Assembly: GCF_900625025.1 (NCBI RefSeq)
Contig: NZ_LR130576.1
Span: forward strand, 124,001 to 188,000
DNA from: Lachnoclostridium sp. Marseille-P6806
GTDB lineage: Bacteria; Bacillota; Clostridia; Lachnospirales; Lachnospiraceae
Reading direction: 5' to 3'
DNA length: 64,000 nucleotides
The translations under genes were made by a program, and so were the position numbers. Below the pieces are notes generated by a model. It made no database searches. It saw only the letters and a list, made by a program, of their open reading frames with translations, and was not told where the DNA came from. The stretch's first letter is position 1. Each line of letters opens with the position of its first letter. Positions 24,059-33,794 of the stretch are shown here, piece by piece.

Positions 24059-25373
24059 TGATGTTTCCCCAGCTCAGCCCCTCATAATTGCCCTCATAGT
24101 CGAGCCGGTCATACTGGCGTACCAGATCCACAAGAATCCTGCCCGGGCAGTGTTCCGGAATATCCCGGAATTCCTCCTCCCGGTTGGCGATCACAATCAC
24201 ATCGCCGAACGCGAGCACCTCCTCCCGGTCGTCCGTGATCAGATCCAGAAGATAACCGTATTTCTTCTTCAGAAGCTCCGCGCCGACGCCGGTTTTCCAC
24301 GCGCGGAAGACATTCCGGTCGTAGATGCGGACAAGGTATCCCTTTCCGAGCAGGCTCTGCACAATCTCCATGATCGGGCTGTAACGAAGATCGTCCGTTC
24401 CGGACTTGAATGCCAGCCCCATGATACCGATTTTTTTCTTCCCTTTTGACTCGATGATCCGCAGGGCACCGGCTTTCTGGATTTCATTGGACGCGTGAAT
24501 GGAGCTGATCACCGGCGCGTCCACATACAGATCATGGGCCAGCGTCGTAAATGCGCGGAGATCCTTGGGAAGACAGGAGCCGCCGTAGGCAAAGCCCGGT
24601 CGGAAATAGTACGGGGAGATATTGAGCTGCGTGTCCCTGCAGAAAATATCCATCACCTTGGCGCTGTCGATATTCAGCTTTTTGCAGATATTCCCCACCT
24701 CATTGCCGAACACCACCTTGAGAGCATGGTAGGTGTTGTTGACATATTTCATCATTTCCGCGACTTCAATATCCGTCGAAATGAATTCCGCATCCATCGG
24801 CCGGTACAACTCGCGCAGCACGTCCGCCGCCCGTGAGCTTTTCGTTCCGACCAGCGTAAGGGGCGGATTCATGAAGTCCCTGACCGCGGACCCCTCGCGG
24901 AGGAACTCGGGGTTTGACACCACGGCAAAATCCCTGTTCGCCGTCTTTCCGGACACCTTTTCGATGATTTCCGTCACGTTCCGGTTGGTCCCCGGAAGCA
25001 CCGTACTCCGGATCACCACGATATGAAAGCTCTTTTTCTTCCTGAGCGCATCCCCGATTTTCTTGGCCGCCTGACAGATGTAATCCAGATTGAGATGCCC
25101 GTGGCCGGTCGTCGGCGTTCCCACCACAATAAAGGTAATATCCGTGCCGAGAACTGCCTGCTCCGGATCCTCCGTCGCCGTAAGGCGCCCCGCCTCCCAC
25201 TGCCCGCGTGTCAGCTCCTCGATCTTCTCCTCGATAATCGTCGGCATACCGCGGTTGATGAGAGCCACCTTTTCCGGCGAAATATCATAGCCGATGACAT
25301 GATGTCCCATCGACGCGCAGCACACGGCGCCCACACAGCCCACATAACCAAGTCCGAAATAACTGATGTTCAT
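24000..25373 (-). CDS. Nucleotide-sugar dehydrogenase, AlgD (GDP-mannose 6-dehydrogenase) type
   Basis: 457 aa. An NAD-binding Rossmann domain (GLGYVGCVGAVCCASMGH) is followed by the central dimer domain and a C-terminal UDP/GDP-sugar domain. The catalytic cysteine is C267 in FAYGGSCLPKDLRAF; in Pseudomonas AlgD it is at nearly the same position. From memory, STVLPGT, NPEFLREGSAVRD, YYFRPGFAYGGSC and FKSGTDDLR resemble AlgD more than UDP-glucose dehydrogenases, so the product is probably GDP-mannuronate; UDP-glucuronate cannot be excluded. The start at 25373 has AGGAGG upstream and the TTCGG leader motif. Confidence 0.82.
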   Translation of the reverse strand: MNISYFGLGYVGCVGAVCCASMGHHVIGYDISPEKVALINRGMPTIIEEKIEELTRGQWEAGRLTATEDPEQAVLGTDITFIVVGTPTTGHGHLNLDYICQAAKKIGDALRKKKSFHIVVIRSTVLPGTNRNVTEIIEKVSGKTANRDFAVVSNPEFLREGSAVRDFMNPPLTLVGTKSSRAADVLRELYRPMDAEFISTDIEVAEMMKYVNNTYHALKVVFGNEVGNICKKLNIDSAKVMDIFCRDTQLNISPYYFRPGFAYGGSCLPKDLRAFTTLAHDLYVDAPVISSIHASNEIQKAGALRIIESKGKKKIGIMGLAFKSGTDDLRYSPIMEIVQSLLGKGYLVRIYDRNVFRAWKTGVGAELLKKKYGYLLDLITDDREEVLAFGDVIVIANREEEFRDIPEHCPGRILVDLVRQYDRLDYEGNYEGLSWGNINVNRKQNEKIQRDIEKTDF

Positions 25374-25407
25374 TTTAATCCTCCTGCCGAAGCACCCCCG
25401 GCGAGGC
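25374..25407 (-). promoter_or_regulatory. Ribosome-proximal TTCGG motif before the AlgD-like gene
   Basis: Minus strand: GCCTCGC, a 6-base gap, GTGCTTCGGCAGGAGG and then the start codon. It overlaps the 3' coding end of the ydjC-type gene, so here it cannot be a free-standing leader and must work inside the operon mRNA. Confidence 0.45.
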
Positions 25408-26190
25408 GAGCGCCGCGTAGGTTGTCGTCCTCTCCGCCTGCTTCATAAGACGGGAAAGCCTGCTCTCCAGCTCCTCTCCGACGGCAAAGCCGTCGTCCGC
25501 AAACCGCTCCCTGTCCACAAGCACGCCTCTCCTGTCATAATCGGGATGAACCATGATTTCATTCACCCCCTCGTACAACGCCGCGTAATCCGTAATCCCG
25601 CCCATATGCCGCGTCGTCACAAAGCTCCCTGCCAGAGCGCGGTTATACCGTCCCCAGACGAAATTCCTCAGCAGGCCGTAATCCTCGGCGTTCTTATGCA
25701 GGCGGCACTTCTGGATCCCATATTCCCGCAGCACCTGCGCAAACACCGGCGTAAGCCGGAGATTTGTGTGCACATGATGATGGGAATCCGCGTGGCTTGG
25801 CTTCACGCCCTGCCCGAGCAGGCGCTTTGCCTGCGCCCGGAGCTCTCCGCGCAGCGCCTCTTTCTCCGCCCGGGTAAGCGGGATAAAATTGGTCCGCCTG
25901 TCCCGGAAATATCCGCTGAATTCCCAGCCGTTCCTCTCTCTGCGCACAAAGCGGCTGAAAGAGCACAGCTCTTTCGTGAGAGGGCGCCCCTCCGTCAGGT
26001 TGAAATGTATCCCGATTCTTCCGGCAAACTCCATATCGCCCCGGATCAGCCCCAGCGCCTCCGCCTCGGCCGCGCCGCCCGCCAGCATGGTCGTGTCGGT
26101 GATAAGTCCCCGACGGAACGCCTCATAAATCGCCCCCGTGCATGAGGCGCTCTGCCCGAAATCATCGGCGTTGATGATCACCGTGATCAT
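25375..26190 (-). CDS. YdjC/ChbG family carbohydrate deacetylase
   Basis: 271 aa. The metal-binding signature is clear: VIINADDFGQS at the N-terminus, H in GIHFNLTEG, and the His cluster HADSHHHVHTN. Family members remove acetyl groups from N-acetylated sugars such as diacetylchitobiose. In this operon it may deacetylate an amino sugar of the polysaccharide. It overlaps the preceding glycosyltransferase by 4 bases (ATGA) and ends one base before the AlgD-like start. Confidence 0.88.
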   Translation of the reverse strand: MITVIINADDFGQSASCTGAIYEAFRRGLITDTTMLAGGAAEAEALGLIRGDMEFAGRIGIHFNLTEGRPLTKELCSFSRFVRRERNGWEFSGYFRDRRTNFIPLTRAEKEALRGELRAQAKRLLGQGVKPSHADSHHHVHTNLRLTPVFAQVLREYGIQKCRLHKNAEDYGLLRNFVWGRYNRALAGSFVTTRHMGGITDYAALYEGVNEIMVHPDYDRRGVLVDRERFADDGFAVGEELESRLSRLMKQAERTTTYAALASPGVLRQED

Positions 26191-26969
26191 AGTCCTGCTT
26201 CCTTTCCGTCCGGGAGCCTAATCTCACCAAATTCCTCCTCCAGACCGCTGATCGGAAGCCTACGCCGGAAGAACAGCTCCGCCCGCCGTTTCCAGCCGAG
26301 ATCTCCTCCCCCCAGCCTCGAATGATTATCGCCGGTATCCTGCACATAGATCGTCGAAGGAAACGGGAGACGCTCCAGCGGCCTCCCCTGCGCCCGCAGA
26401 AGCTCCGGAACCTGCCGGTGCGGCCGGCGTATCACCCATTTCTCCCGCGGCGAGTCGTCCCAGAGATCCCGGGGCAGCTCCGGCGGGAGCTCCTCCGGCT
26501 CATAATGCACGATGGCGCAGGAACCGCAGACCCGGTGAGGCGCGCGGATCTTCCTGCAGCAGTCCGAGCCGTCGCGGTACAGATAGGCGCTGGCGGACAG
26601 AAAGCCGCTTTTCCCCGGATGCGCCGCGGCATAGGCCGCGATCCGGTGCGAAATGAGATCGTCAGCATCCACAAGCATCACATAGCCGCCGCCCAGCTCA
26701 CGGACCCGGCGCGCGATCATCGACACCTTCCACCCCTTGTCCAGCATCATCTCCTCCCGCGAGGCCGGATACGGCGTCTCCGCGCGGAGGAACTCCACCC
26801 GCGGATCCGTGCGCAGCCCCTCCGGGATATCGTGGCAGGCCACCAGCACTTTGAATTCGGGCGACGTCTGCCGGCAGACGGAGCGGAGCGTCCGTTCAAA
26901 CTGCGCGGACACGCGCCCCCAATCCCGGGAGACCGCCTTGGCCCGGAGCGGCACTCCAAAATAAATCAT
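26187..26969 (-). CDS. Putative glycosyltransferase (GT-A like)
   Basis: 260 aa, family uncertain. It begins MIYFGVPLRAK, and has a GT-A-like metal motif VDADD in YVMLVDADDLIS and a conserved core around TLRSVCRQTSPEFKVLVACHD. ATG 26969 is preferred because GGAGG lies 5-6 bases ahead, and it gives the typical ATGA overlap with the flippase stop (26966). A longer frame to 27323 is not used. It is probably a sugar transferase of the repeat unit, with no specificity visible. Confidence 0.7.
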   Translation of the reverse strand: MIYFGVPLRAKAVSRDWGRVSAQFERTLRSVCRQTSPEFKVLVACHDIPEGLRTDPRVEFLRAETPYPASREEMMLDKGWKVSMIARRVRELGGGYVMLVDADDLISHRIAAYAAAHPGKSGFLSASAYLYRDGSDCCRKIRAPHRVCGSCAIVHYEPEELPPELPRDLWDDSPREKWVIRRPHRQVPELLRAQGRPLERLPFPSTIYVQDTGDNHSRLGGGDLGWKRRAELFFRRRLPISGLEEEFGEIRLPDGKEAGL

Positions 26970-28471
26970 GACTTCCTCCATGGGAGCATCAGCACCCCGA
27001 TCACGGCTCCGGTCACAAGGGCCCCCGCCCCCGCCTTGACGATGAGCGCCGTCCATGTGAGAGCCGCCGGCAGCGCCCGCGCAAGCAGCAGCGCCGCTCC
27101 CGCTCCTGCGAGGAACGCCGCGATGTGGCGCAGAATGACCGGATAGAACGTTGTGAGCTTCACCCCCATACAGTGCGCCGCGTAGAGCGGCGTATCGATG
27201 AAATGCACGCCGTTCAGCGCCAGCGTCGTCAGCACCACGGCGTAGGCCCCCATCTGCGTGCGGCGGAGCAGCAGATACATCGCCGCGACATTGGCCGCTC
27301 CCATCCCGAGGGTGATAAAGCACGGCACGCGGAGCTTTTTGGTCAGCGTAAATACGTAATAAAGAGGATTGACCACGCCGACCGAAACATCGCTCAGCAG
27401 AACAATGATGCAGAGCGTATAGATAAACGGAATATTCTGCTCCGGGATCCAGAGCGAGAGAAAATCCCTGCCGCAGACCAGAAACACAGCGATAATCAGG
27501 CTGCTGAACGCCCCGGTGAAGCGCATGGTTTTCTTATAGAGCGCAATCTGTTCGCTCCGGCGTCCCGCGGCATACAGCAGAAGCTGCTTCGGCTGAAAGG
27601 ACTCGCTGACCCTCTTGACGAGGGAATAGCAGATCATTCCGATGTTTTTCGCAATGGAGATCTCTCCCAGCACCGTCGCGTTCAGGAGCAGATCCGTGAT
27701 CAGCAGATCGAGGCCGCTGTTCAGCACGTCTCCCATATTGTTGAGAGAATTCCATATCCCCGCCGTCACCAGCTCGCGGACCGCCCCGAGCGAGCACGCC
27801 TCCCTGCGAAAACGCAGCTCCGGCGTGAACTTCCGCGTCACGCCCCGGTAGCGGACCAGCAGATAGAGAGATGCCGCGGCATAGGCGATTCCCACATACC
27901 ACACGCGCGGCGCCAGCAGCGTGCAGAGAAGGAGCGCCGCGAGAGCCTGCAGGATATATCCCCCGCTCCGGATCCTCTCCGCAATATCGAGCCGGTTGGC
28001 AATGAACGCAGAGCTGTTATAGGCCGTCCGCAGGAGCGTCAGAAAGTAATTGACCAGAATGGCCGCAAACAGAATTTTCACATCCGTCCGAAGCTGCTCC
28101 GGAATCCGGATAAAATCCTGAAGCCTCGCGATCAGCGCCGTTCCGGGAATGAGGAGCGCCACGGAGAGCACTAGATTCCCCGCCGTCACGGAGGAGAAAA
28201 ATTCATTCGCCCTCTTCTTCTCCCCCCGATGATAGGCGACGGAAATAAAGCGCGACGCATAAGTATTCAGGCCGATGGCGATAATATCGATGTAGCTGGT
28301 AAACGTCATCGCGAGCGAAACAAAGCCGTAGGCCTCCACCCCGATATTGCCCGTGATATAGGGCGTGATGAAAAAGTTCATGAGGTAGTTGATGAGGACC
28401 GCCGCAATGGACCAGACCATATTCATGAAAATAGCCCGTTCATCACCGCCGGACCTATCTTCTCTTCTCAT
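26966..28471 (-). CDS. Polysaccharide flippase, Wzx-like (MOP superfamily)
   Basis: 501 aa with 12-14 hydrophobic segments, starting with an N-terminal WSIAAVLINYLMNFFITPYITGNIG typical of Wzx-type flippases. It would move the lipid-linked repeat unit across the membrane. ATG 28471 has GGGAG 6 bases upstream and overlaps the VanZ gene by 17 bases. Confidence 0.85.
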   Translation of the reverse strand: MRREDRSGGDERAIFMNMVWSIAAVLINYLMNFFITPYITGNIGVEAYGFVSLAMTFTSYIDIIAIGLNTYASRFISVAYHRGEKKRANEFFSSVTAGNLVLSVALLIPGTALIARLQDFIRIPEQLRTDVKILFAAILVNYFLTLLRTAYNSSAFIANRLDIAERIRSGGYILQALAALLLCTLLAPRVWYVGIAYAAASLYLLVRYRGVTRKFTPELRFRREACSLGAVRELVTAGIWNSLNNMGDVLNSGLDLLITDLLLNATVLGEISIAKNIGMICYSLVKRVSESFQPKQLLLYAAGRRSEQIALYKKTMRFTGAFSSLIIAVFLVCGRDFLSLWIPEQNIPFIYTLCIIVLLSDVSVGVVNPLYYVFTLTKKLRVPCFITLGMGAANVAAMYLLLRRTQMGAYAVVLTTLALNGVHFIDTPLYAAHCMGVKLTTFYPVILRHIAAFLAGAGAALLLARALPAALTWTALIVKAGAGALVTGAVIGVLMLPWRKS

Positions 28472-29156
28472 GCACCACTCCCGAAAGGAGGCAGACCGCC
28501 CAGCCTCCGAGTGCCGCCCCCGCCGTGTTGGCGGCAATGTCCATGATATCGCACTGACCGAGCCTCAGCATAAGCTGCACCGACTCGATAAACGCCGAGA
28601 GCATCAGACCGCCGATGGCGGCAGGAACAAAATTTTCCGGCTTTTTCCTGTCAAGAAAGGTCACAAGCACGCCGAACGGGACAAAGAGCAGCACGTTCCG
28701 GAACGCATGCCTGAGCCAGTAGGACGAGAACGCCTCCGAACGCCCCGGGCCCGACAGGATATTCGTCATCCGTATCACTCTGTCCTGCTGCTCTCCGCGG
28801 GAGAGGAGCGTCAGCGAAAAGATCAGCGCGACATACAGCAGGAGAAACAGCAGAGCCTCCCGCCGGATTGTTTTCCCGGAACGAAGCAGCGTCGGAAGCG
28901 ACCGAAAGAAGAAAAACGCCGAGCCGGCAACGAGAAGTCCCGTCAGCAGAAGCTCCGTGCCTCCCAGCAGGGCGGACAGGTACAGCACCGCGGCAGAGAC
29001 GCCGCCGAAAATCACAAACAGCGTCAGTGCAATCGCAGGCGCCGCCCGGCGGTCACGGCAGCGCGAAAGGAGCTTTCCAAGAAAAATGAAATATCCGCAC
29101 AGCAGAACAATTCCGCAGAGAATCAGCTGTGCCGGCTGTATGTCGTTTCGTCCCAT
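28455..29156 (-). CDS. VanZ family membrane protein
   Basis: 233 aa with about five membrane segments. The VanZ-like core is in the second half (RNVLLFVPFGVLVTFL, ESVQLMLRLGQCDIMDIAANTAGAALG). VanZ-like proteins occur in many Gram-positive surface-polymer loci, but their chemistry is unknown. ATG 29156 overlaps the preceding polymerase gene by 34 bases. Longer reading to 29447 would lie inside that gene and is not supported. Confidence 0.8.
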   Translation of the reverse strand: MGRNDIQPAQLILCGIVLLCGYFIFLGKLLSRCRDRRAAPAIALTLFVIFGGVSAAVLYLSALLGGTELLLTGLLVAGSAFFFFRSLPTLLRSGKTIRREALLFLLLYVALIFSLTLLSRGEQQDRVIRMTNILSGPGRSEAFSSYWLRHAFRNVLLFVPFGVLVTFLDRKKPENFVPAAIGGLMLSAFIESVQLMLRLGQCDIMDIAANTAGAALGGWAVCLLSGVVHEKRR

Positions 29157-30418
29157 ATCCTGCGGATTCTCCCCCGGGAGGCAGGCTTCTGACAGGCCGC
29201 TCCCATCGCCATAAAGAAAAACAGCGTGAAATAATTGTAGGTTCCAAAGGCCCGCTCCGTGAGTCCGTGCATCATCGTATGGAGAAGAAAGGCGCTGCAG
29301 AAGAGGTACTGCGGTTCCGGCAGCTCCCGTATTCTCTTCGTCGCATCGAGGAGCATGACAAAATACGCCGCGATGCCGAAAAGCCCCGTGTTCAGCCAGA
29401 ATTCCAGCAGAACATTGTGCGCCCCCGTCGTCATCATCGAGCCCCATGAATCCCGCTTGAAGCCGGAATGGTACAGGGCGACCGCCCGCGCATCGCGCCA
29501 GAACATTTCATAGCCGTAGCCGGTCCATGTATGTGTCTGCAGCATCATGGAAATAATGCGCCTCCATAATACCGTCCGTCCCGTCAGCGTCGCGTCTTTC
29601 CCGATGAGTGCAAAGGCCGGCCCGAAAACCGGCAGCAGCGTCAGGGCAAAGACGAGGAAGCCGACGCTCACCAGAATATACAGCAGTCCCGGCCGGAGTC
29701 TCCCGGAAACACCGCGCCGCTTTTCGATCAGCAGGATGTACCAGACCGGCACCACCGCAAACAGCACTGCGCCTGCCGCGCGGCAGGAGATCAGAAGCAC
29801 AATCTGCAGCGCAAGAAGGGTAAGAAAAGGAATGCCCACCGGGCGTCCCTCGTCTCTTCGGATGCGGTAGAGAACCATCTGCATCAGGATCCCGCAGGAA
29901 AACTCCCCGGCCGCAGTATTTTTGGTCGGCAGAATCCCGATAAAGGCTCCGCTCCCGCGGTCGAAAGCCGTCTGGGGCGACACGGCGATCATCAGAATCG
30001 ACGCAGCCAAAAAAAGAAACTGTGCATAACAGACCAGCTCCAGGAGCTCCCCCAGCTCATAGCGTTCCACCAGCCAGAGGGCAAAGAACACCGTGACGGA
30101 GAAGCGCAGACAGGTGATCAGCTGCGCCCCCGGATACCGCGTAACCAGCATAGATTCCAGAAAAAACACCGCCGTCAGCAGATAGACCGACCGATATCGG
30201 GGCCGCATACGGATAAGACGGAGCTCCTGGAAGCTCTCTCCGCTCGAAAGCAGCATGACGGCGGCCTGCAGGACGAAAGCGGCATATTCCGCTGCCGTCT
30301 CCGCCCCCTCGCCGATAAAGCCCGCATAACTCCCCGGAAAGCCCAGACTGACCAGTGTGACAAAGATGACGATCACATCATAAATTCGATTCTTTTCTGT
30401 CCGTGTCAGAGCGTTCAT
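29123..30418 (-). CDS. O-antigen polymerase/ligase family membrane protein (Wzy-like)
   Basis: 431 aa with 10-12 hydrophobic segments. The Wzy_C signature region is visible: GRTVLWRRIISMML, THTWTGYGYEMFW and GAHNVLLEFWLNTGLFG. Proteins of this type polymerise lipid-linked repeat units outside the membrane. ATG 30418 is preferred, with GGAGG 11 bases upstream; an alternative start is at 30439. It overlaps the 3' end of the chain-length gene by 41 bases. Confidence 0.84.
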   Translation of the reverse strand: MNALTRTEKNRIYDVIVIFVTLVSLGFPGSYAGFIGEGAETAAEYAAFVLQAAVMLLSSGESFQELRLIRMRPRYRSVYLLTAVFFLESMLVTRYPGAQLITCLRFSVTVFFALWLVERYELGELLELVCYAQFLFLAASILMIAVSPQTAFDRGSGAFIGILPTKNTAAGEFSCGILMQMVLYRIRRDEGRPVGIPFLTLLALQIVLLISCRAAGAVLFAVVPVWYILLIEKRRGVSGRLRPGLLYILVSVGFLVFALTLLPVFGPAFALIGKDATLTGRTVLWRRIISMMLQTHTWTGYGYEMFWRDARAVALYHSGFKRDSWGSMMTTGAHNVLLEFWLNTGLFGIAAYFVMLLDATKRIRELPEPQYLFCSAFLLHTMMHGLTERAFGTYNYFTLFFFMAMGAACQKPASRGRIRRIWDETTYSRHS

Positions 30419-32039
30419 CCGCCTGCTTTCCTCCGGCATCCGGCCCTTTCCACGAGCCGTCCATTCCCATCCGGATCAGCGCATCCACCGCGTCCTCGTC
30501 GGAAATTGCCGCCGTGCTCTCCGGCTCCGGCGCCGTCTCATCCAGGCTGGCCAACGGATCGCGGTACGCCGTCCTGTGGTGCTCCTCCGGCCGGTACTCC
30601 TTTGAGAATCCCCCCATGGCTGCCTCCCGCAGCCTCTTCTCGCGCGCCTTTTCCGCAGCCTCGGCCGCTTCTGCCTCCAGGCGGTTCCGGGCGACGCTCA
30701 CCGGCTGTCCGTTCACAATGCTGCCCAGCATGCGGATGCCGGATTTTTCAAGCTTCTCAATCGCATTCTCGATGTCTGTCAGCGTCGCCTGATCATAGCC
30801 GATCATGAACAGCGCCGCGTCCGCCACCTGATTGAGCGAAAGGACGTCCGAAACCTGGCCGACGGGCGAGCTGTCAATGATCACATACTCGTAGCGCGTC
30901 TTCATCATCTCAAGAAAGCTGAACAATGTTCCATCGAGCGTGACGGCATTGTGCTCCAGAATCAGGGGGAGCACATCGAGAAAGCCGTCCACGGTTACAA
31001 TCGCCTCCTCCGGCGTCGCCTCTCCCTTATACAGAGCATTCAGCGAATGGCTGTAATCCGGAGCGGAAAGGAAAAGGCTGCCGAGGCTGGGCGCCCTTTT
31101 GTCCAGATCAACCAGCAGAACTCTGTGCTCCATCTCCGCGAGCCGCAGCGCGATATTGGCCGCCGCCGTCGTCTTGCCCTCACCGTCCATGGTCGAGGTG
31201 ATATAGAAGCAGTGATGCTTTTTCTTTGAACCGAGGAGATTGCGGATGATGTATGCGGAAGCCGCAAAATTCTGTTCCACGGCCGCCCCGTGCCGGCCAC
31301 CGGACGGCGTTCCCCGTCTGCCGGCCGTCGCCTCCCCTTTCGGAATGATTCCGATGGTCTCCATATTCAAAATCTCACCGACATCCTTCGTGTTGATCAG
31401 CGTCGGACGCATCAGCAGGTCAAGCAGAGCTACGCCGATCCCTGCGAGCAGACCCACGCCCGCCAGCACGCCGATCATCAGGTAGAACGAAGCGGCGCCG
31501 AGACGCCGGCCCGCCACCGGCTCGTCGATCACTGCCACCGAGCCCACCTTAAGCGTCTCCGGCAGGACCGTGCGGGAGACCTCGAGTATCGCCGTCATGA
31601 GCGAAACGCCCTCCTCCGCATTCTTCCAGTCGAGCGTGACCTCGATGATCTGCGTATCATTGTAGCGCGACAGCGTCATGCTTCTCGCCACATCTCTCGG
31701 AGAAACATCCCGGATCCCGGTCGCCGAAATGGCCTGCTTCAGGACTCTCTCACTCTTCATGACATAGCCGACCGCATCCGCCATATCCTCAGCCAAATAG
31801 AAGTCTCCGGTCGTGATCGTCTCATTGTTTGAGGTGAAGTTTCCGTTCATCACCTGCGCCGTCACGGCAAAGGAACAGGTGATCTCATAATTTCTGCTGT
31901 TCCCCCGCAGGTATGAGATCGCTGTCATGGCGGCGCCGGTCCCCATTCCGAGGATCGTCAGCGCAAGCATCAGCTTCCAGCGCTTCCCCATGGCATAAAG
32001 CAGATCTCCAATCCGAATTTGCACGCCGCTGCTGTTCAT
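30378..32039 (-). CDS. Chain-length determinant fused to a BY-type tyrosine kinase (Wzz-Wzc like)
   Basis: 553 aa. The Wzz part spans two membrane segments (about 22-42 and 184-208) around an extracellular region. A cytoplasmic BY-kinase follows, with Walker A in STMDGEGKTTAAAN, Walker A' in VLLVDLDKRAPS and Walker B in YVIIDSSPVGQ. In many Firmicutes these two parts are separate proteins; here they are fused. The C-terminal tail is charged and has only two tyrosines near EYRPEEHHRTAYRD, not the usual Tyr cluster. It should control polymer length together with the polymerase encoded next. Confidence 0.88.
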   Translation of the reverse strand: MNSSGVQIRIGDLLYAMGKRWKLMLALTILGMGTGAAMTAISYLRGNSRNYEITCSFAVTAQVMNGNFTSNNETITTGDFYLAEDMADAVGYVMKSERVLKQAISATGIRDVSPRDVARSMTLSRYNDTQIIEVTLDWKNAEEGVSLMTAILEVSRTVLPETLKVGSVAVIDEPVAGRRLGAASFYLMIGVLAGVGLLAGIGVALLDLLMRPTLINTKDVGEILNMETIGIIPKGEATAGRRGTPSGGRHGAAVEQNFAASAYIIRNLLGSKKKHHCFYITSTMDGEGKTTAAANIALRLAEMEHRVLLVDLDKRAPSLGSLFLSAPDYSHSLNALYKGEATPEEAIVTVDGFLDVLPLILEHNAVTLDGTLFSFLEMMKTRYEYVIIDSSPVGQVSDVLSLNQVADAALFMIGYDQATLTDIENAIEKLEKSGIRMLGSIVNGQPVSVARNRLEAEAAEAAEKAREKRLREAAMGGFSKEYRPEEHHRTAYRDPLASLDETAPEPESTAAISDEDAVDALIRMGMDGSWKGPDAGGKQADERSDTDRKESNL

Positions 32040-32042
32040 AGT

Positions 32043-33785
32043 TTATTTCTCCGTTTCAGAAGTCTCTGCACCATGCTGCACCGTTTCCGCGCTCTTTTTT
32101 CCCCTACGCGCTCTTCCTCTGCGGATCGCCGCTGCAAAGCGGCGGAGAAGCCAGATCAGCAGGAACAGCGCAGCGGCTCCTGCCGCAATGGCCGCCGCGA
32201 GTACCGCGGCTCCCGGGAGTGTCACGACGGCAATGTGGATCTCCTGCACGCCGGCCGTATCCTGCACCGTGAAGTCAAAGCGCCTGTTCTGTCCTTTCCC
32301 GCTCAGAATATAGTAATTTCCGGCTTTCAGAGCTGTGAACATTCTGGCGGATACCGCCGAGCTCCACTGCTCCACAAGGCGTCCTCCGCTTTCATACAGC
32401 GCAAGCTCCCTGCCCTCGATCGGCGTTCCCCAGATCTGATCCACCGCACTGACGGAAACCCGCAGCATCCGATTGGTCAGCTCCGCCGTCTTCGTCGTTT
32501 TGCCATCGATCCGGCCGCGTGCATCCACGGCAATCCGATCCGGCTGCACCGCCGCGGCATAGTCGCCTGTCGACGAAAGCTGACGCACCTCATATTCCGT
32601 GCCTTTTTCAAGATCTGTCAGCGTGATCTTTCCTGCGGTATCGGTAGTCAGCGTCTGCACCTCGCCCGTACGGTTCTCCGTGATCTCATAAACCGCGCCG
32701 GCGATCGGCATGTCCGGATACAGCTCATCCGTCAGATGCAGAACGATGCCTGTTTTGGAGACCTGCGCCATCGTAACGACTGCTCCGGCCGCCTCGGCGC
32801 CGACCTTCCCGGGCCTCGGTCCCGCCGCCTCCGCTTCCGTTTTCTTTTTCACCGTAACCGGAATAGCCGCGGCCACGGATGCATAATATTCCGGTATTTC
32901 CGTCTGCTTCAGAGAATACTTGCCAAGATAGAGCTCGATGCTCTCTCCGTAGCCGGTATCGTCCAGACGGATGGTGTCGACTACGCTCCCTTTCTCATAG
33001 CGGACCGTTCCGTCCTTTGTGGTCACCGCCTCCGCCGCGACAACGTCAAAGGCCGCGCCGCCGACGGCCTCTCCACTCCCCGCATCCTCCATCTGAACCC
33101 GAATGATGTTTCTGGATGGGGACATCTCCACCTGAACAAGAAGGGGATCGGGCCAGTCATAGAGCTGATCAACCGTAAACTCCGTATTCGGCGCAATGTC
33201 GTAGCCCTCCGGGGCCGTGAGATCCCGGAGATAATAATTCCCCTGATATACCTTTTCCGGCAGATAATAGCTGCCGTCCCGCCGGGTCGCGTACTGCCGA
33301 TAGGAGATCTTTTCCGGATAGTAGGTGTTCAGGATCTCCATCGCGCCGTTTTTCTCATACAGCTCGAACGTAATGTCCGAAATACGTATCCTGCGCTTTG
33401 TCTCCTCGTCGACCACCTCGACATAGACCGCCGATTTGATCCCCTCGTCCTCGCCCGGCCGATCTCCCTCTTCGTCCCCGTTTCCGCCGCCTCCTCCGCT
33501 CTCTATGGTGATCACATTCGTAATTCCCTCTCCCGCACCGTCATTTTCGGATTCGCCGATCTGATCCCAGCTGTTTCCTTCGCTTTTTTCCTCTGTCGCC
33601 CCGGTTTCAGTGGTGTCCGTATAGCCATTCGTGATATCCCCCTCGATCGTAGCCGGCGTATACAGCATATAGAGCAGAAGAAGAATCATGATCAGCAGCA
33701 GAATCAGAAGCAGCGCCGTCATCAGATCCGACGAGGACTGCCAGAAATTGATCTCTTCACCGTGTCTTTTGTTTCTCTTTTTCAT
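32043..33785 (-). CDS. MotB/ExbD-like membrane protein with Cna-B-like extracellular domains
   Basis: 580 aa. The N-terminus (INFWQSSSDLMTALLL) matches the start of MotB-type ion-channel subunits, with D20 at the place of the proton-carrying Asp at the head of TM1 (about 22-42). MotB would continue into an OmpA-like wall-binding domain. Here there is an acidic linker (45-117) and then about four beta-rich segments resembling Cna-B/SpaA prealbumin-like repeats (about 118-220, 227-310, 345-440, 441-520), then TM2 (about 524-548) and a basic cytoplasmic tail. No LPXTG signal is present. It lies 9 bases after the channel-EAL gene, its obvious partner. The domain combination is not one I know. Confidence 0.75.
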   Translation of the reverse strand: MKKRNKRHGEEINFWQSSSDLMTALLLILLLIMILLLLYMLYTPATIEGDITNGYTDTTETGATEEKSEGNSWDQIGESENDGAGEGITNVITIESGGGGGNGDEEGDRPGEDEGIKSAVYVEVVDEETKRRIRISDITFELYEKNGAMEILNTYYPEKISYRQYATRRDGSYYLPEKVYQGNYYLRDLTAPEGYDIAPNTEFTVDQLYDWPDPLLVQVEMSPSRNIIRVQMEDAGSGEAVGGAAFDVVAAEAVTTKDGTVRYEKGSVVDTIRLDDTGYGESIELYLGKYSLKQTEIPEYYASVAAAIPVTVKKKTEAEAAGPRPGKVGAEAAGAVVTMAQVSKTGIVLHLTDELYPDMPIAGAVYEITENRTGEVQTLTTDTAGKITLTDLEKGTEYEVRQLSSTGDYAAAVQPDRIAVDARGRIDGKTTKTAELTNRMLRVSVSAVDQIWGTPIEGRELALYESGGRLVEQWSSAVSARMFTALKAGNYYILSGKGQNRRFDFTVQDTAGVQEIHIAVVTLPGAAVLAAAIAAGAAALFLLIWLLRRFAAAIRRGRARRGKKSAETVQHGAETSETEK

Positions 33786-33794
33786 CGTATCCGC

